Of a DNA stretch of 64,000 nt, positions 36,510-46,524 are shown in pieces. Made by a program: the position numbers and the translations under genes. Within the stretch, counting starts at the first letter, position 1. Each line of letters starts with the position of its first letter. The notes below the pieces were generated by a model. That model did not search any database and was not told the DNA's origin. It saw only the letters and a list, made by a program, of their open reading frames with translations. Source of the stretch: Nocardioides sp. IC4_145 (lineage in GTDB: Bacteria; Actinomycetota; Actinomycetes; Propionibacteriales; Nocardioidaceae); assembly GCF_011250565.1 (NCBI RefSeq), contig NZ_JAANMS010000018.1, positions 1-64,000 of the forward strand. The letters are read 5' to 3'.

Positions 36510-36640
36510 AAATGAGAAAGACGCCGTGCGTCGCACGGCGTCCTTGTCGAGGTCACGCGGATCGCGTGCCCTAGGGTGAGACAGGCGGTCCGGACCATTC
36601 TCGCGCAGCGGCAAACAGAGAATGGCCCGGACCGCGTCTG
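36510..36640 (-). ncRNA. Candidate small RNA or attenuator with three hairpins
   Basis: On the minus strand three hairpins follow one another. An 18-bp stem with one mismatch lies at 36585-36635 (15-base loop). A 6-bp stem lies at 36554-36568. An 11-bp stem (GACGCCGTGCG and complement, 36520-36542) is followed by TTTCTCATTT, an intrinsic terminator. The block lies after one gene's terminator and about 200 bp before the next start. Expression is untested. Confidence 0.4.
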
Positions 36641-36706
36641 TGTGTCCCGACTATCGGTGGGGTGCAGCCCCGGGGGCTGCGGGAGCTAGGCCCCCGGTGG
36701 GAGCTC

Positions 36707-36732
36707 CCCCCCGGGCCCGAAGGCCCGGGGGG
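36707..36732 (-). terminator. TTCG-loop terminator of Ig-like gene A
   Basis: An 11-bp stem (CCCCCCGGGCC and complement) with a CGAA loop (TTCG on the minus strand) lies 31 bp after the stop of gene A. A second GC-rich palindrome, GCAGCCC/GGGCTGC, follows at 36664-36680. Confidence 0.8.
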
Positions 36733-36763
36733 TCACCCGTGTGTTGATCCGAGGATCAGACCG

Positions 36764-39442
36764 TCACTTGATGCGGACGGCGTTGGTCCGGTCGCCCTTC
36801 GAGGTGTCCGTCGGGCGGACCTTCGCGAAGTACTTGCTGACCTTCTTGCCGTTCAGGTCCTTGCGGACGAACGTGGCCACGCCGTTGGCGTTGAGAGCCT
36901 TGGTCTTGACCCGGCGGACCTTGCCCTGGGCGTTGACCTTGTACAGCTCGACAGCAGCACCAGCAGCGGCCTCCGGCTTGTCGACCGAGACGCGGACGCG
37001 GTCGTAGTTGTCCGAGGCGCGGTTCGAGCCTGCAGCCGTGGCCGTGATGGGCTGACGGACCGGGGTGTCCGGCTTGCCCGGCTTGACGATCGTCGAAGCC
37101 TGGACCTGAGCCGACGAAGCCGACAAGCCGGCGGCGCTGTTGGCCGGCGAGGTCGCCGTGAGCTGGTTCTCAGCCGCACCGAACTGAGCGCCGAGGCCCT
37201 GGACGGTGGTGGTGACGGTGCCGTTGGCGTTGTCGTCCAGGCGGACGTTGACCTTCAGCTCGCCCGCGGCGTTCGTGAGTGCGTCGCTGTCCTGGAAGGC
37301 ACCCGGGCCGGAGACCTGGATGTTCAGGGCGTTGCGCGAGACACCAGCGATCGGGTTGCCGAACGCGTCGGTAACAACGACCGTGTAGGTGACCTGCTGG
37401 TCGCCCGTCACGGCCTCAGCCGGGCCGCTCACCGCGAGGTTACGAGCCGCCGCCGGGTTGCTCTGCGGGGCGACCGTGAACTGCGACGTCTCCGTGCGGT
37501 TGGCGGAAGTGACCGTGACCGTCACCAGGCCGGACTGGGTGCCCACAATCCGGTAACCGGCAGGAAGATTGCCAGCGTTCGGCTCACCCGTGTTGATGAT
37601 CGCCGTCGTGATCGACGACGAGCCCTCGGAAAGGCGGTCCTCGTCCGGAGCGAGGATGAGTGCGCCGTTGTCGACGGTGACCGTCACGGGCGCACCGGGC
37701 TCAGCGTTGGCGATCTCGAGGTCGACGGACTCGTTGACAGTCGCCGCACCGCCGGGGGTGGCGGGGTTGTCGTCCGCGAGCGTGTCGGTCAGCGGAACCA
37801 CGCGAATGCTGGCCGGGTTGTAACCGGTGCCCGAGGCGGTGACGTTGTCCAGGCGGGTGGTGAAGTCCCGACCCTGCCCGTCCACCGTGTAGCGGATGGT
37901 GGCAGACTCCTCGGTCACGTTCGGCTCGGGAGCCGCAGCGAACCGGTCACGGTAGAACTCGAACTCGACAGTGTCCGACTGACCGGCCGCAGCGCGGGCG
38001 TTGGTGAAGGTGAAGGTCACCTGCCCGTTGGGGCCAACAGCCTTGCGCTGAACGGTGGCGGCGGTGTCAGCGTTCGGCCCGCCGGTCCGAGCGGCCTCGA
38101 CCTCACCGCTCGAGATCGGGTCACCGAACTGGTCCTGAACGTTGACAGTCACGTCCACCGAGCCGTCGACGGCCGACACGTAGGTCGCAGCAGCCGGCTC
38201 AACCGTGGCGACGCGCGCCCGGTTGAACTCGATGGTCTGCGTGAAGGAGCCGGTCAACTCGATGCTGGAGTTCTCCTGAATGGTGCCAGCGTCAGGCGTG
38301 ATCGTCAGCGACCCGCGCCCATTGGCGTCGAGAACGGTGCTCACCGTAGTGGACGTCTGGCCGCCGAAGCGCAGGTTGGTGCCAGCAACATTCAGGGTAA
38401 CGGTGCCACCAGCGTCGACGAGTCGACCCTGCGCGTCGCGATCGCGAGCCTGGATGTCGATGCGGATCGACGTCTGGTCAACACGGACCTCCGTGGTCGA
38501 CTCAGCCGGGTTGGTGTCGTCGCCGAAGCCCATCCACGTGTCCGCGCCGGTGACAATGTCGACCTCATCGTCGGTGATACCGGCGGAACGGACGACATCG
38601 AGAGTCGCGGTGGCCGAAACGACCGGGTCGGTGTTCGAGGTGAGGGTGATGTCGTAGACGTCAACCTCGTCTGCGGTCGCCGTGAACGTGTCCGTGCCAC
38701 GAACGATCTCGTCGGACGAGATCACGAGGTCGGCGGGAGTCGGGTCGTTCACCGAGTCGTCACCGTCGCTGATCTCGACCGTGGTGTCCTCACCATCGGT
38801 CGGCGGAGCGATCGTGATGGTCTGGTTCGAGCGCAGCTGCGTCAGGCGGTTCGCCGCGTCACGCAGAGTCACGGTGAAGTTGCCGCTCTCAACACCCTCA
38901 GCCGCGGTCTGGTTGACCGGCGTGAGCTCGATGCGAGCAAGCTGCCCACCGGTCGTCACCGCCACCTGTGCGCGCGGCTCGCCAGCGTCAAGCTGGTTGT
39001 TCAGCGTGTCACCCTCGTTCTCAAACACCCGGAACGTCGCGGTGGCGCCGGGCGAGGACGTCGTGACAGCGACCCGCAGGCGGATCTCGTCGAACCCGTC
39101 CTGGCCGCCGAACTCGTTCGAGGCCGCGTCGGTGATCCGCACAGCGGAGTCCTCGACGATGGCCGCGCTCTGGAGGTCCGTGTTCTGGCTGCCGATCTCG
39201 GCCGAGCCCGTGGCTGCGAGCTCGAGGTTGTCCAGGTTGACCTCGACGCCCGTGCGGACCTTGAGGACGACCTCCGCGCCCTCGTCACCACCGTTCAGAG
39301 CCGGGCCGGTGAAGACGACGCTCTCATTGGTGAAGTCAGTAGGCGCCGCCGAGGCCGGGGAAGCGAGCGCCGGGATACCGGCGACCGCGAGAGCGGAGAT
39401 CGCGGAAACCGCGAGACCCCGCTTGATGCCGCTGCTGTTCAT
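36764..39442 (-). CDS. Large secreted Ig-like repeat protein, candidate surface protein A
   Basis: The 892-residue protein has a signal peptide (SSGIKRGLAVSAISALAVAGIPALASPASA). A long beta-rich body follows with repeated Asp/Thr/Val-rich Ig-like segments, for example VTVNVQDQFGDPISSGEVEA and YTVVVTDAFGNPIAGVSRNAL. The last 60 residues are the basic tail found in the next gene (ALNANGVATFVRKDLNGKK...FAKV). It has no cysteines and no recognised anchor. Its base composition and codon choice look less GC-extreme than neighbours by eye. The ATG has a GGAAGGAAA ribosome site. It is probably an abundant surface protein; S-layer identity is inference. Confidence 0.86.
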   Translation of the reverse strand: MNSSGIKRGLAVSAISALAVAGIPALASPASAAPTDFTNESVVFTGPALNGGDEGAEVVLKVRTGVEVNLDNLELAATGSAEIGSQNTDLQSAAIVEDSAVRITDAASNEFGGQDGFDEIRLRVAVTTSSPGATATFRVFENEGDTLNNQLDAGEPRAQVAVTTGGQLARIELTPVNQTAAEGVESGNFTVTLRDAANRLTQLRSNQTITIAPPTDGEDTTVEISDGDDSVNDPTPADLVISSDEIVRGTDTFTATADEVDVYDITLTSNTDPVVSATATLDVVRSAGITDDEVDIVTGADTWMGFGDDTNPAESTTEVRVDQTSIRIDIQARDRDAQGRLVDAGGTVTLNVAGTNLRFGGQTSTTVSTVLDANGRGSLTITPDAGTIQENSSIELTGSFTQTIEFNRARVATVEPAAATYVSAVDGSVDVTVNVQDQFGDPISSGEVEAARTGGPNADTAATVQRKAVGPNGQVTFTFTNARAAAGQSDTVEFEFYRDRFAAAPEPNVTEESATIRYTVDGQGRDFTTRLDNVTASGTGYNPASIRVVPLTDTLADDNPATPGGAATVNESVDLEIANAEPGAPVTVTVDNGALILAPDEDRLSEGSSSITTAIINTGEPNAGNLPAGYRIVGTQSGLVTVTVTSANRTETSQFTVAPQSNPAAARNLAVSGPAEAVTGDQQVTYTVVVTDAFGNPIAGVSRNALNIQVSGPGAFQDSDALTNAAGELKVNVRLDDNANGTVTTTVQGLGAQFGAAENQLTATSPANSAAGLSASSAQVQASTIVKPGKPDTPVRQPITATAAGSNRASDNYDRVRVSVDKPEAAAGAAVELYKVNAQGKVRRVKTKALNANGVATFVRKDLNGKKVSKYFAKVRPTDTSKGDRTNAVRIK

Positions 39443-39677
39443 GCGTGTGTTTCCTTCCGGAATGATTAAAGGTGGCGAGCTGAGCTCGCCGGCAGGGAAC
39501 CACCGATGAGGGCCCCTGTGGCCCGGGACACGGATTCCTGGGCCATCCCGAACATTAGGGAGGTGGCTTGGACCACCCCGGGTTGTTGCAGTCCGTCTTT
39601 ACTTCTGCAATAAATGTGTCCCGACGACGTGAACCGGGTCATGGAGTCGCTTCGACTCACCTGCCCGGAAGGATCCC
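39443..39677. promoter_or_regulatory. Divergent promoter region, surface protein A and XRE regulator
   Basis: This AT-richer gap holds TAATGT (minus) as a possible -10 for gene A. It also holds an inverted TTGCAG (39586-39591)/CTGCAA (39605-39610) pair, a GAGTCG/CGACTC hairpin (39644-39658) and a GGCGAGCT/AGCTCGCC hairpin (39474-39490) in the gene A leader. These are candidate operators. No small gene was seen. Confidence 0.45.
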
Positions 39678-41291
39678 ATGACAGGCACCGGCGAGAGCTC
39701 TGGCGCGGCGCGGCGCCGGGGGCGGCCGCAGAAGCTGCCCGTGGACCCGATACCGGTCACCGAGCTCGGCGTCGGCGTGGACCAGCGGGTCGCCTGGCTG
39801 CTGAGCACGAACCGGTTGCTCGGACCCGACCCCGAGCTCGCTCGGCGCGAGGGGTTCCTCAAGGTGCTGAAGGAGCAGGGCGTCCAGGTCGACAACAGCC
39901 GGGTGTCTCGCTGGGAGTCGGGCCTGCAGGCGGTGCCGGGGCGGGTCGTGGCGACGTACGAACGGGTCCTCGGTCTCCCGGAAGGAGCCCTGGTCTCCGT
40001 GGCGGCCGGGCTGCGACGCGGGTTCGGCAGCACCCCTCCCCCGCGCGAGGCGTCGTTGCGCGACGAGGAGCTCACGCCCGGCTCCTTCGAGGGGATGCTC
40101 GACGCCGCCGAGCGCGGGGACGCCAGCGGCGCGCTGTGGCTGCGCCTGGCCGAGCAGCTGCACAAGTTCGACCGGGTCTTCCTGCGCAAGGAGGAGTGGA
40201 CCAGGCTCTGCGGGCAGCTCGTCGAGGAGCTCGGGGTGGCGGTCGGACCGGCCTACGTACGCCGGTACGAGGCCGCCGCGACCATGCTGCGGCACCGCGC
40301 GGCGCAACGACCGATGCTCCGTGCGATCGGCAGCTTCGTCGTCCACCCCGACACGCAGGTGATCGCTCCGGTGCTCAACCTGCTGACCGAGCTGCCCGAC
40401 GCCCCGGCCGGCGACCTCGTGCTGCGCCTGCTCGGCAGCGAGGACGGCAACCTCCGCCGCGCGGCGGCGTCCGTGGCGGCGTACAAGGTCGCTCGCGGGC
40501 ACCTGCGGGGCGATGCCCTCAGGCAGCTCGAGAGCGTCGTCGTCGGTGCGCTGCGGCGCGCGGACCCGCTCGACGGGCGGCTCGACTTCTTCGACCTGGC
40601 GGTCCACCTGCCCGACGAGTCGTGGGAACGGGTGAGCGGTGGCCTGCGGACGCGGCGGGCCTTCGGCATGGTCACCCAGGCGCGGACGACCTCCGAGCTC
40701 GTCCCCCACGCCCGCACCGTCGCGATCGTCGCCGAGCTCGCCGCCACTGCGCAGGCGCAGACGCCCACCCAGCACTCCCGCGAGCCCGACCCCATGCTCC
40801 GGCGGCTGCTGCGCGAGGCGCTCCTGCACGTGCACAAGCCCCGCCGTCACCACGCGGCACTGGTCATCGCCGCCAGTCCCTACGCGCCCGCCGTCGCCGA
40901 GCAGTGCCTGCGGCTCACCGGCCACCCGAACGACCTGCTCGCCGCGCGCGCGTGGACGGTGCTGATGCGGGTCGGGCACGGCGGCCGCGAGGACAAGGTG
41001 GTCCGCCGCGCCCGCACCGAGGAGCGGCCGACCCTCCGCGCCCGCGCGCTCGTCAACGTCGGCATGGCGTGCGCCGGGCTGCCCGACGAGGACGCCACGG
41101 CGCTGGCGGACGCCGTGGCCGCGCAGCAGCGTCCGGCCGACCGGCACGCCACGCTGTTCGCGCTCGGCATGCAGGGCGCCACCGAGCTCAAGGCACTCGC
41201 CGAGCACGACCAGGAGGACATCCGGCGCGCGGCCTCGTGGTGGCTCGAGCGGGGGCCCGCGATCCACGACGCCGACGTAGCCGGGGCCTAG
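39678..41291 (+). CDS. XRE-type regulator with long helical-repeat body
   Basis: The 537-residue protein starts with a basic tail and an XRE-like helix-turn-helix (about residues 30-105, VLKEQGVQVDNSRVSRWESGLQAVPGRVVATYERVLGLPEG). The remaining 400 residues are all-helical with repeated Arg/Ala/Leu units (LRRAAASVAAYKVARGHLRGDALRQLE and similar), resembling HEAT-type repeats. It is divergent from surface protein A, so it may control the two Ig-like genes. GGAAGGA precedes the ATG. I do not know a characterised homologue. Confidence 0.8.
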   Translation: MTGTGESSGAARRRGRPQKLPVDPIPVTELGVGVDQRVAWLLSTNRLLGPDPELARREGFLKVLKEQGVQVDNSRVSRWESGLQAVPGRVVATYERVLGLPEGALVSVAAGLRRGFGSTPPPREASLRDEELTPGSFEGMLDAAERGDASGALWLRLAEQLHKFDRVFLRKEEWTRLCGQLVEELGVAVGPAYVRRYEAAATMLRHRAAQRPMLRAIGSFVVHPDTQVIAPVLNLLTELPDAPAGDLVLRLLGSEDGNLRRAAASVAAYKVARGHLRGDALRQLESVVVGALRRADPLDGRLDFFDLAVHLPDESWERVSGGLRTRRAFGMVTQARTTSELVPHARTVAIVAELAATAQAQTPTQHSREPDPMLRRLLREALLHVHKPRRHHAALVIAASPYAPAVAEQCLRLTGHPNDLLAARAWTVLMRVGHGGREDKVVRRARTEERPTLRARALVNVGMACAGLPDEDATALADAVAAQQRPADRHATLFALGMQGATELKALAEHDQEDIRRAASWWLERGPAIHDADVAGA

Positions 41292-41357
41292 AGAGCAGGA
41301 GTCGGGTCGCGGGAGTCCGTGTCGCGCCGGGTGCGTCGCGGATTCCCAGAAGTGAGA

Positions 41358-42158
41358 TCAGCGGGGCTGCCGGGCGAGCTGGCGGGACTGGGCGACCAAG
41401 CGGCCGGTGGAGTCCCAGACCTCGCAGTCCTCCTCGAACATCCCGCCGGCCATGTTGCGGGTCGCGTGGCGGATCTTCAACCAGCCGGGAGCGGGGACCG
41501 CACGGACGTGGGCGGTCAGCTCGAGGGTCGGCGCCCAGCCGGGCATGCCGAGGTCGAAGGTGACCGGCGGCAGGGCGTCGACGGCGAGCAGCAGGGAGAC
41601 CGGGTCGGGCTCGCGGCCGTCGGCGAAGCGGAACCACGCGGAGATCGCGCCGGTGCGGCCCGGTTCGCCGACCGCCCACCCGATGTGGTCGGGGTGGAAG
41701 CGCATGTCGAAGCGCTGCATCAGCGGCGCCACGCGGCGTACCTCCTCCGGCGCCATCGACGACGGCACGCACTCCTCGACCGGCGGCAGGTGCGGCTCCT
41801 CGGCGGTCGTGCGGACGTCGTCGCCCAACCGCCCGAGGTCGCCGTACGTCGCCAGCGCGGTGATCCGCGTCTGGTCGCCCTGCCGGAGGTCGGCGGCGAC
41901 CGTGCTGATCGAGCCCCCGTCACGACGGACGTCCAGCGCCACCTCGGCCGGGCCGGCGGTCGAGGCCGAGAGGTAGTACGCGCTGACCGCCAGCGGGTGC
42001 GGCTTGGCCGGCAGGTGCTCGCTGATCGCGCGGCCGATGATCGCCAGCAGGTAGCCGCCGTTGATGCCGCCGCCGACGTGCCAGCCCTCGGACAGCTCGG
42101 CGGCGTAGAGCCCGTCCCCGGTCGGCGTGACGGCGGTCTGGGCGTCGTACTCGTGCAT
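41358..42158 (-). CDS. Acyl-CoA thioesterase, double hot-dog type
   Basis: The 266-residue protein resembles TesB-like/4HBT_3 thioesterases. It has a first hot-dog ([20 protein letters not shown], about residues 25-45, then [12 protein letters not shown]) and a second, weaker repeat ([48 protein letters not shown]). It would hydrolyse acyl-CoA in the cytosol. The ATG 42158 was chosen because upstream codons extend into the divergent DUF202 promoter. The natural acyl chain is unknown. Confidence 0.87.
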   Translation of the reverse strand: MHEYDAQTAVTPTGDGLYAAELSEGWHVGGGINGGYLLAIIGRAISEHLPAKPHPLAVSAYYLSASTAGPAEVALDVRRDGGSISTVAADLRQGDQTRITALATYGDLGRLGDDVRTTAEEPHLPPVEECVPSSMAPEEVRRVAPLMQRFDMRFHPDHIGWAVGEPGRTGAISAWFRFADGREPDPVSLLLAVDALPPVTFDLGMPGWAPTLELTAHVRAVPAPGWLKIRHATRNMAGGMFEEDCEVWDSTGRLVAQSRQLARQPR

Positions 42159-42222
42159 GACCCGGACGGTATCGACCGGCCGGACCGCCCCCGCCGCCCA
42201 CCCGGTGCGCCAGGATGGCGGC

Positions 42223-42564
42223 ATGGGCGCCTACGACGTCGGGGACGAGCCGGACCCGCGGTACACGCTGGCCAACGAGCGCACCTTCCTCGCCTGGGTC
42301 CGCACCGCGCTGGCCGTGCTGGCCGGCGGCGTCGCGCTGCACTCCCTGGGGGTGCCGGAGCAGGACGGGCTGCGGCAGGTGCTCGTCGTCGTGCTGGTGC
42401 TCCTCGGCGGCGGCACCACGCTGCTGGCCTACCGGCGGTGGGCGCTCGTCGAGCGGGCGATGCGCACGGGTCGGCCGCTCCCGCGGTTCGGGCTCGGCGC
42501 GGTGATGACCGGCGCGGTGCTCGTCGCCGCGGTGCTCCTGGCGGTCACGCTGAGCATCAGCTGA
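42223..42564 (+). CDS. DUF202/YidH-family membrane protein
   Basis: The 113-residue protein has the DUF202 start ([29 protein letters not shown]) and three membrane helices with a short polar loop ([18 protein letters not shown]). YidH-like proteins are widespread inner-membrane proteins of unknown function. The gene stands alone, divergent from the thioesterase. Its ATG follows CAGGAT, which may serve as a -10 or ribosome site. Confidence 0.88.
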   Translation: MGAYDVGDEPDPRYTLANERTFLAWVRTALAVLAGGVALHSLGVPEQDGLRQVLVVVLVLLGGGTTLLAYRRWALVERAMRTGRPLPRFGLGAVMTGAVLVAAVLLAVTLSIS

Positions 42565-42567
42565 GTC

Positions 42568-42597
42568 CGCGGCCGGCCTCGAGACCGGCAGGCCGCG
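42568..42597 (+). terminator. Hairpin after the DUF202 gene
   Basis: CGCGGCC at 42568-42574 pairs with GGCCGCG at 42591-42597, with a nested CCGG/CCGG stem. It starts four bases after the stop. Confidence 0.55.
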
Positions 42598-42652
42598 AGC
42601 GGGACGTCACATCGCGCGAACGGACGAAACGCCCCGGGCGGAGCCCCAGCCC

Positions 42653-45166
42653 GTGACAATGGCATGCATGCCCCGGACGCCGTGGTCCTCCCAGCAGGTG
42701 GTGCGGACCGCGTTGCCGGCAGGCCTGCTGGCGCTCGCGCTGGTGGCGCTCGTCCTCAACCTGAGCGGCGCACCCACCCCGTTGTACGACGCGACGTACG
42801 TCGTCGTGATCGTCGGCACCGCCGTGGTGGCAGCGCTCGGCGCCCAGGCCGCCGCCCCCGGTCGGCGACTGGTGCCGACCCTCCTCGCCCTGGGGCTGGG
42901 GGCCAACGCCCTCGCCGACGTCACTTGGTACCTCTACGCCTGGACCGGCCCGGAGCCGGACGTGTCCTGGGCCGACGTGCCGTACTTCCTCAGCTACCTC
43001 GGCCTGGGCGCCGCCCTCCTGGCGGCACTGTGGCAGGTGCGTCCGCGCGGACGTCGCGACGCCGAGGTGCTGCTCGACGCGCTCACGATCGTCACGGTCT
43101 GCGTGCTGCTGCTCTGGGACGTCTCGATCGGCGGCATCGTCGCCGACGAGACGACCAGCACCGCCGAGCGGGTGGTCTTCGCGGCGTACCCCGTCGCCGA
43201 CGCCGTGCTCCTCGGGCTGGTGCTGCGCACGCTCGCGACGCGGGCGACGCGCGACCGCATCGGGCTCGAGTTCGCGCTCGGCGTGGGGTGCTGGCTGCTC
43301 TCCGACCTCGGTTACCTGCTGTTCTCGCTCTCGGACCCCGTCGCGGCCTGGCTCGACCTGGGCTGGCTGGTCGGAGCCGTCCTGCTCGCCCGCTCGGCCT
43401 GCCCTCGGCCCGGGTCGGCGGCCGGCTCGGTCGACGCCACGGCCGGCGAGCACGCGGGCACCCGGATGGCCGTCGCGATCCTGCCCCTCCTCGCCCCGAT
43501 CGGCGTGCTGGTGGTCGACGACCTGGTCGGCCGCGACGCCGACGTGCTCGCCGCCGGCACGGCCGCCCTCGTGCTCGCAGCGATCGCGGTGGCACGCACG
43601 GCCCGCCAGCTGCGGTGGGAGGCTGACGCGCTGACCGCCGCGCGGGCGGCGTCCGCGGCGAAGTCGGACTTCCTGGCGACGATGTCGCACGAGATCCGCA
43701 CGCCGCTGAACGGCGTCATCGGCCTGACCGGGCTGCTGCTCGACACCGAGCTCACCGACCGGCAGCGCCAGTACGCCGAGGGCGCGCGCGGGGCGGGCGA
43801 GGCGCTGCGCACCGTCATCGACGACATCCTCGACTTCTCCAAGGTCGAGGCCGGCAAGCTGGACCTCGAGGTCGTCGACCTCGACCTCGTGAGCGTCGTC
43901 GAGGGCGCCGCCGAGCTGGTCACCGCCCAGGCCCACCAGCGCGGCCTCGAGCTGTTGGCCTACTGCTCCCCCGACCTGCCGACCGCGCTGCGGGGCGACC
44001 CCGCCCGCCTGCGCCAGGTGCTGCTCAACCTCGCCTCGAACGCCGTGAAGTTCACCCACGAGGGCGAGGTGGTCGTCTCCGCCCACCTCGACGGCCGCGC
44101 GGACGACACCGTCTTCGTGCGGTTCGAGGTACGAGACACCGGCATCGGCCTGGCCGAGGAGCAGCGCGAGCAGATCTTCGAGCCGTTCTCCCAGGCCGAC
44201 TCCTCGACCACCCGGCAGTACGGCGGCACCGGGCTGGGCCTGGCGATCTGCCGACAGCTGGTCGCCGCGATGGGTGGCACGCTCGGCGTCACCAGCGAGC
44301 CGGGGGTCGGCAGCACGTTCTGGTTCCGCGTGCCGATGCAGCCCGCCCACGACACCCCGACGGCCACCGCGACCTGCCGCCGCGACGACCTCGCGGGCCG
44401 GCGGGTGCTCGTCGTCGACGACAACGCCACCAACCGGCTGGTGCTCGAGGGCCAGCTCGGCGCCTGGGGCATGGACGTCACCCTCGCCGACGGCGCCGCG
44501 GCCGCGCTCGACCTGCTCGCGGGCGGCCTGCGCCCGGCCCTCGTGCTGCTCGACCTGTGCATGCCCGGCACCGACGGCCTCGAGCTCGCGCGGCGCATCT
44601 GCGCGCGCGGCGACGCCCCGCCGATGGTGCTGCTGACCTCCGAGCCCGCGGTCGACCTCGGCGACACCGTCGCCGCCGGCATCGGCGCCGTGCTCGCCAA
44701 GCCGCTGCACATGGCGCGCCTGCGCGAGGTCGCCTGCGAGTCCCTGGCCGCGCCTGCCCCGGCTCCGGCGAGCCGTGACGGCGTACCCGGCGGCGGGCAC
44801 CTGCTGGTCGTCGAGGACAGCGAGATCAACCAGCTCGTCGCGGTCGGCATCCTGGCCTCCCGGGGCTACACCGCCGACGTCGCGGGTGACGGCGCCGAGG
44901 CGCTGACCATGCTCGCCGAGCGGACGTACGACGCGGTCCTCATGGACTGCCACATGCCGGTGCTCGACGGGTACGACGCGACCGCCGAGCTCCGACGCCG
45001 CGAGGCCGACGGCCGGCGCACCCCCGTCATCGCGATGACCGCCGGCGTCGGCGCCGCCGACCGCGACCGCTGCCTGGCCGCGGGCATGGACGACTTCGTC
45101 CCCAAGCCGGTCCACCCCGACGAGCTGCAGGCGGTCCTCCAGCGCTGGGTCACGTCCCGGGCCTGA
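42653..45166 (+). CDS. Hybrid histidine kinase with two receiver domains
   Basis: The 837-residue membrane kinase has about eight helices in its first 320 residues (a MASE-like sensor). HisKA follows with phospho-acceptor His346 ([11 protein letters not shown]), then HATPase_c. Two receiver domains end the protein: [11 protein letters not shown] (first, about 590-700) and [11 protein letters not shown] (second, about 715-832). No HPt domain is present, so phosphate must leave to another protein. The start may be GTG 42653 or the ATG 6 bp later; neither has a strong ribosome site. The stimulus is unknown. Confidence 0.92.
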   Translation: MTMACMPRTPWSSQQVVRTALPAGLLALALVALVLNLSGAPTPLYDATYVVVIVGTAVVAALGAQAAAPGRRLVPTLLALGLGANALADVTWYLYAWTGPEPDVSWADVPYFLSYLGLGAALLAALWQVRPRGRRDAEVLLDALTIVTVCVLLLWDVSIGGIVADETTSTAERVVFAAYPVADAVLLGLVLRTLATRATRDRIGLEFALGVGCWLLSDLGYLLFSLSDPVAAWLDLGWLVGAVLLARSACPRPGSAAGSVDATAGEHAGTRMAVAILPLLAPIGVLVVDDLVGRDADVLAAGTAALVLAAIAVARTARQLRWEADALTAARAASAAKSDFLATMSHEIRTPLNGVIGLTGLLLDTELTDRQRQYAEGARGAGEALRTVIDDILDFSKVEAGKLDLEVVDLDLVSVVEGAAELVTAQAHQRGLELLAYCSPDLPTALRGDPARLRQVLLNLASNAVKFTHEGEVVVSAHLDGRADDTVFVRFEVRDTGIGLAEEQREQIFEPFSQADSSTTRQYGGTGLGLAICRQLVAAMGGTLGVTSEPGVGSTFWFRVPMQPAHDTPTATATCRRDDLAGRRVLVVDDNATNRLVLEGQLGAWGMDVTLADGAAAALDLLAGGLRPALVLLDLCMPGTDGLELARRICARGDAPPMVLLTSEPAVDLGDTVAAGIGAVLAKPLHMARLREVACESLAAPAPAPASRDGVPGGGHLLVVEDSEINQLVAVGILASRGYTADVAGDGAEALTMLAERTYDAVLMDCHMPVLDGYDATAELRRREADGRRTPVIAMTAGVGAADRDRCLAAGMDDFVPKPVHPDELQAVLQRWVTSRA

Positions 45167-45189
45167 CGGCCGGCGGTTCGGCGCGGCGG

Positions 45190-45227
45190 GTCTCGAGACG
45201 GTCGCTGCGCGACCCCCTCAACCAGCC
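45190..45227. repeat. Intergenic repeat resembling a Nocardioides family
   Basis: The stretch GTCTCGAGACGGTCGCTGCG followed by CGACCCCCTCAACCAGCC ends inside the C-terminus of the PAS kinase. It contains palindromes TCTCGAGA and GGTCGCTGCGCGACC. From memory, similar sequences recur in Nocardioides genomes; it is single-copy here. Confidence 0.45.
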
Positions 45228-46516
45228 GAGGGAGCCGGAGGCGACGCCACGGCCCGGCCGAGCGGCACCGCGAAGGCGAACGTGCTGCCCCGCCCGGGAG
45301 CGCTGGAGACCCAGATCGAGCCGCCCATGAGCGTGACGAGCTGCTTGCAGATCGCGAGCCCGAGGCCGGTGCCGCCGTACCGCCGGGTGATCGAGGAGTC
45401 GCCCTGGCTGAAGGACTGGAAGAGCTTGCCCTGCTGCTCCTCGGTGATGCCGATGCCGGTGTCCTCGACGCGGACGAGGACCTTGGTAGAGGCCGACCGC
45501 GTCTCGGCGACCTCGACCCTGACCCGGACGGCGCCCTCGGGGGTGAACTTCACGGCGTTGTCGAGGAGGTTGCCGACCACCTGGCCGAACCGCTCGGGGT
45601 CGCCGGTGAGTCGGCGCGGCAGGTCGGAATCGACCGTCAGCGAGAGCTCCAGCCCGCGCTCCTCGGCGATCGGGCGCACCAGGGAGACGGCGTCGTCGAC
45701 GACCGCGCGGAGGTCGATGTCGACGTCGTGCACCGAGGCGCGGCCGGCCTCGATCGAGGAGAAGTCGAGGATGTCGTCGACCAGCCGCAGCAGCCGGCGG
45801 CTCGAGCGCTGGACGGCCTCGGCGAACTGCTCCTGCTCGGGGTCCAGGCCGCTGTCGACGAGCAACTCGGTGGTCGCCATGACGGCGGTCAGCGGGGTGC
45901 GGATCTCGTGGCTGACGTTGGCGAGGAACATCGACTTCGCCTCGCTGGCCTGCTCGGCGCTGCGGCGGGTCCGGTCGAGCTCGCGCTGCATCCGGTTGCG
46001 GGCGGTGACGTCCTCGGCCAGGCCGTAGACGCCCACGACCTCGTCGTCCAGCACGATCGGCAACCCGGTCACCCGGAGCTCGGCGAGCGTGCCGTCCGGC
46101 CGGATGACGGACGTCTCGAGCTGCTGCGCCTGCCGCTCGAGGATCCGGCGGAACGCCTCCAGCACACGGCCGAGGTCCTCCTCCCTCAGCAGCCGCGCGA
46201 ACTCCATGCCGATCAGCTGGTCGGCGGCGTACCCGCTGAGCCGTTCGGCGGCCGGGTTCGCCTCGACGAAGCGGCCCTCGAGGTCGAGGGAGAAGACGGC
46301 GTTGGGGTGGTAGTCGAACAGCGAGCGGTAGCGCTCGTTCGCCTCGGCCGCCGCGCGCCGGTTCGCCGCACCCGCCGAGCTCAGCTCGTGCTGAGCGCCG
46401 CGCCAGCGCCACCACAGGTACGCCGCGAGGGCGTGGCCACCGAGCGAGGTCCCGGCGAGCAGGGCCGCCGTGGGGCCCCCGACTCCCGACCGCCACGACC
46501 GCCGCACACCCCCCAC
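45218..46516 (-). CDS. PAS-domain sensor histidine kinase
   Basis: The 432-residue protein has a short N-terminal hydrophobic segment (about 14-37). A PAS domain lies at about 60-175 (RSLFDYHPNAVFSLDLEGRFVEANPAAERLSGY...). A HisKA has His203 ([12 protein letters not shown]), and a HATPase_c follows with N, G1 and G2 boxes ([34 protein letters not shown]). It has no receiver. It lies eight bases downstream of a Ser/Thr kinase gene on the same strand, so the two are probably one transcript. The final codons fall in a repeat-like sequence. Confidence 0.92.
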   Translation of the reverse strand: MGGVRRSWRSGVGGPTAALLAGTSLGGHALAAYLWWRWRGAQHELSSAGAANRRAAAEANERYRSLFDYHPNAVFSLDLEGRFVEANPAAERLSGYAADQLIGMEFARLLREEDLGRVLEAFRRILERQAQQLETSVIRPDGTLAELRVTGLPIVLDDEVVGVYGLAEDVTARNRMQRELDRTRRSAEQASEAKSMFLANVSHEIRTPLTAVMATTELLVDSGLDPEQEQFAEAVQRSSRRLLRLVDDILDFSSIEAGRASVHDVDIDLRAVVDDAVSLVRPIAEERGLELSLTVDSDLPRRLTGDPERFGQVVGNLLDNAVKFTPEGAVRVRVEVAETRSASTKVLVRVEDTGIGITEEQQGKLFQSFSQGDSSITRRYGGTGLGLAICKQLVTLMGGSIWVSSAPGRGSTFAFAVPLGRAVASPPAPSAG

Positions 46517-46524
46517 GGTAGTCC

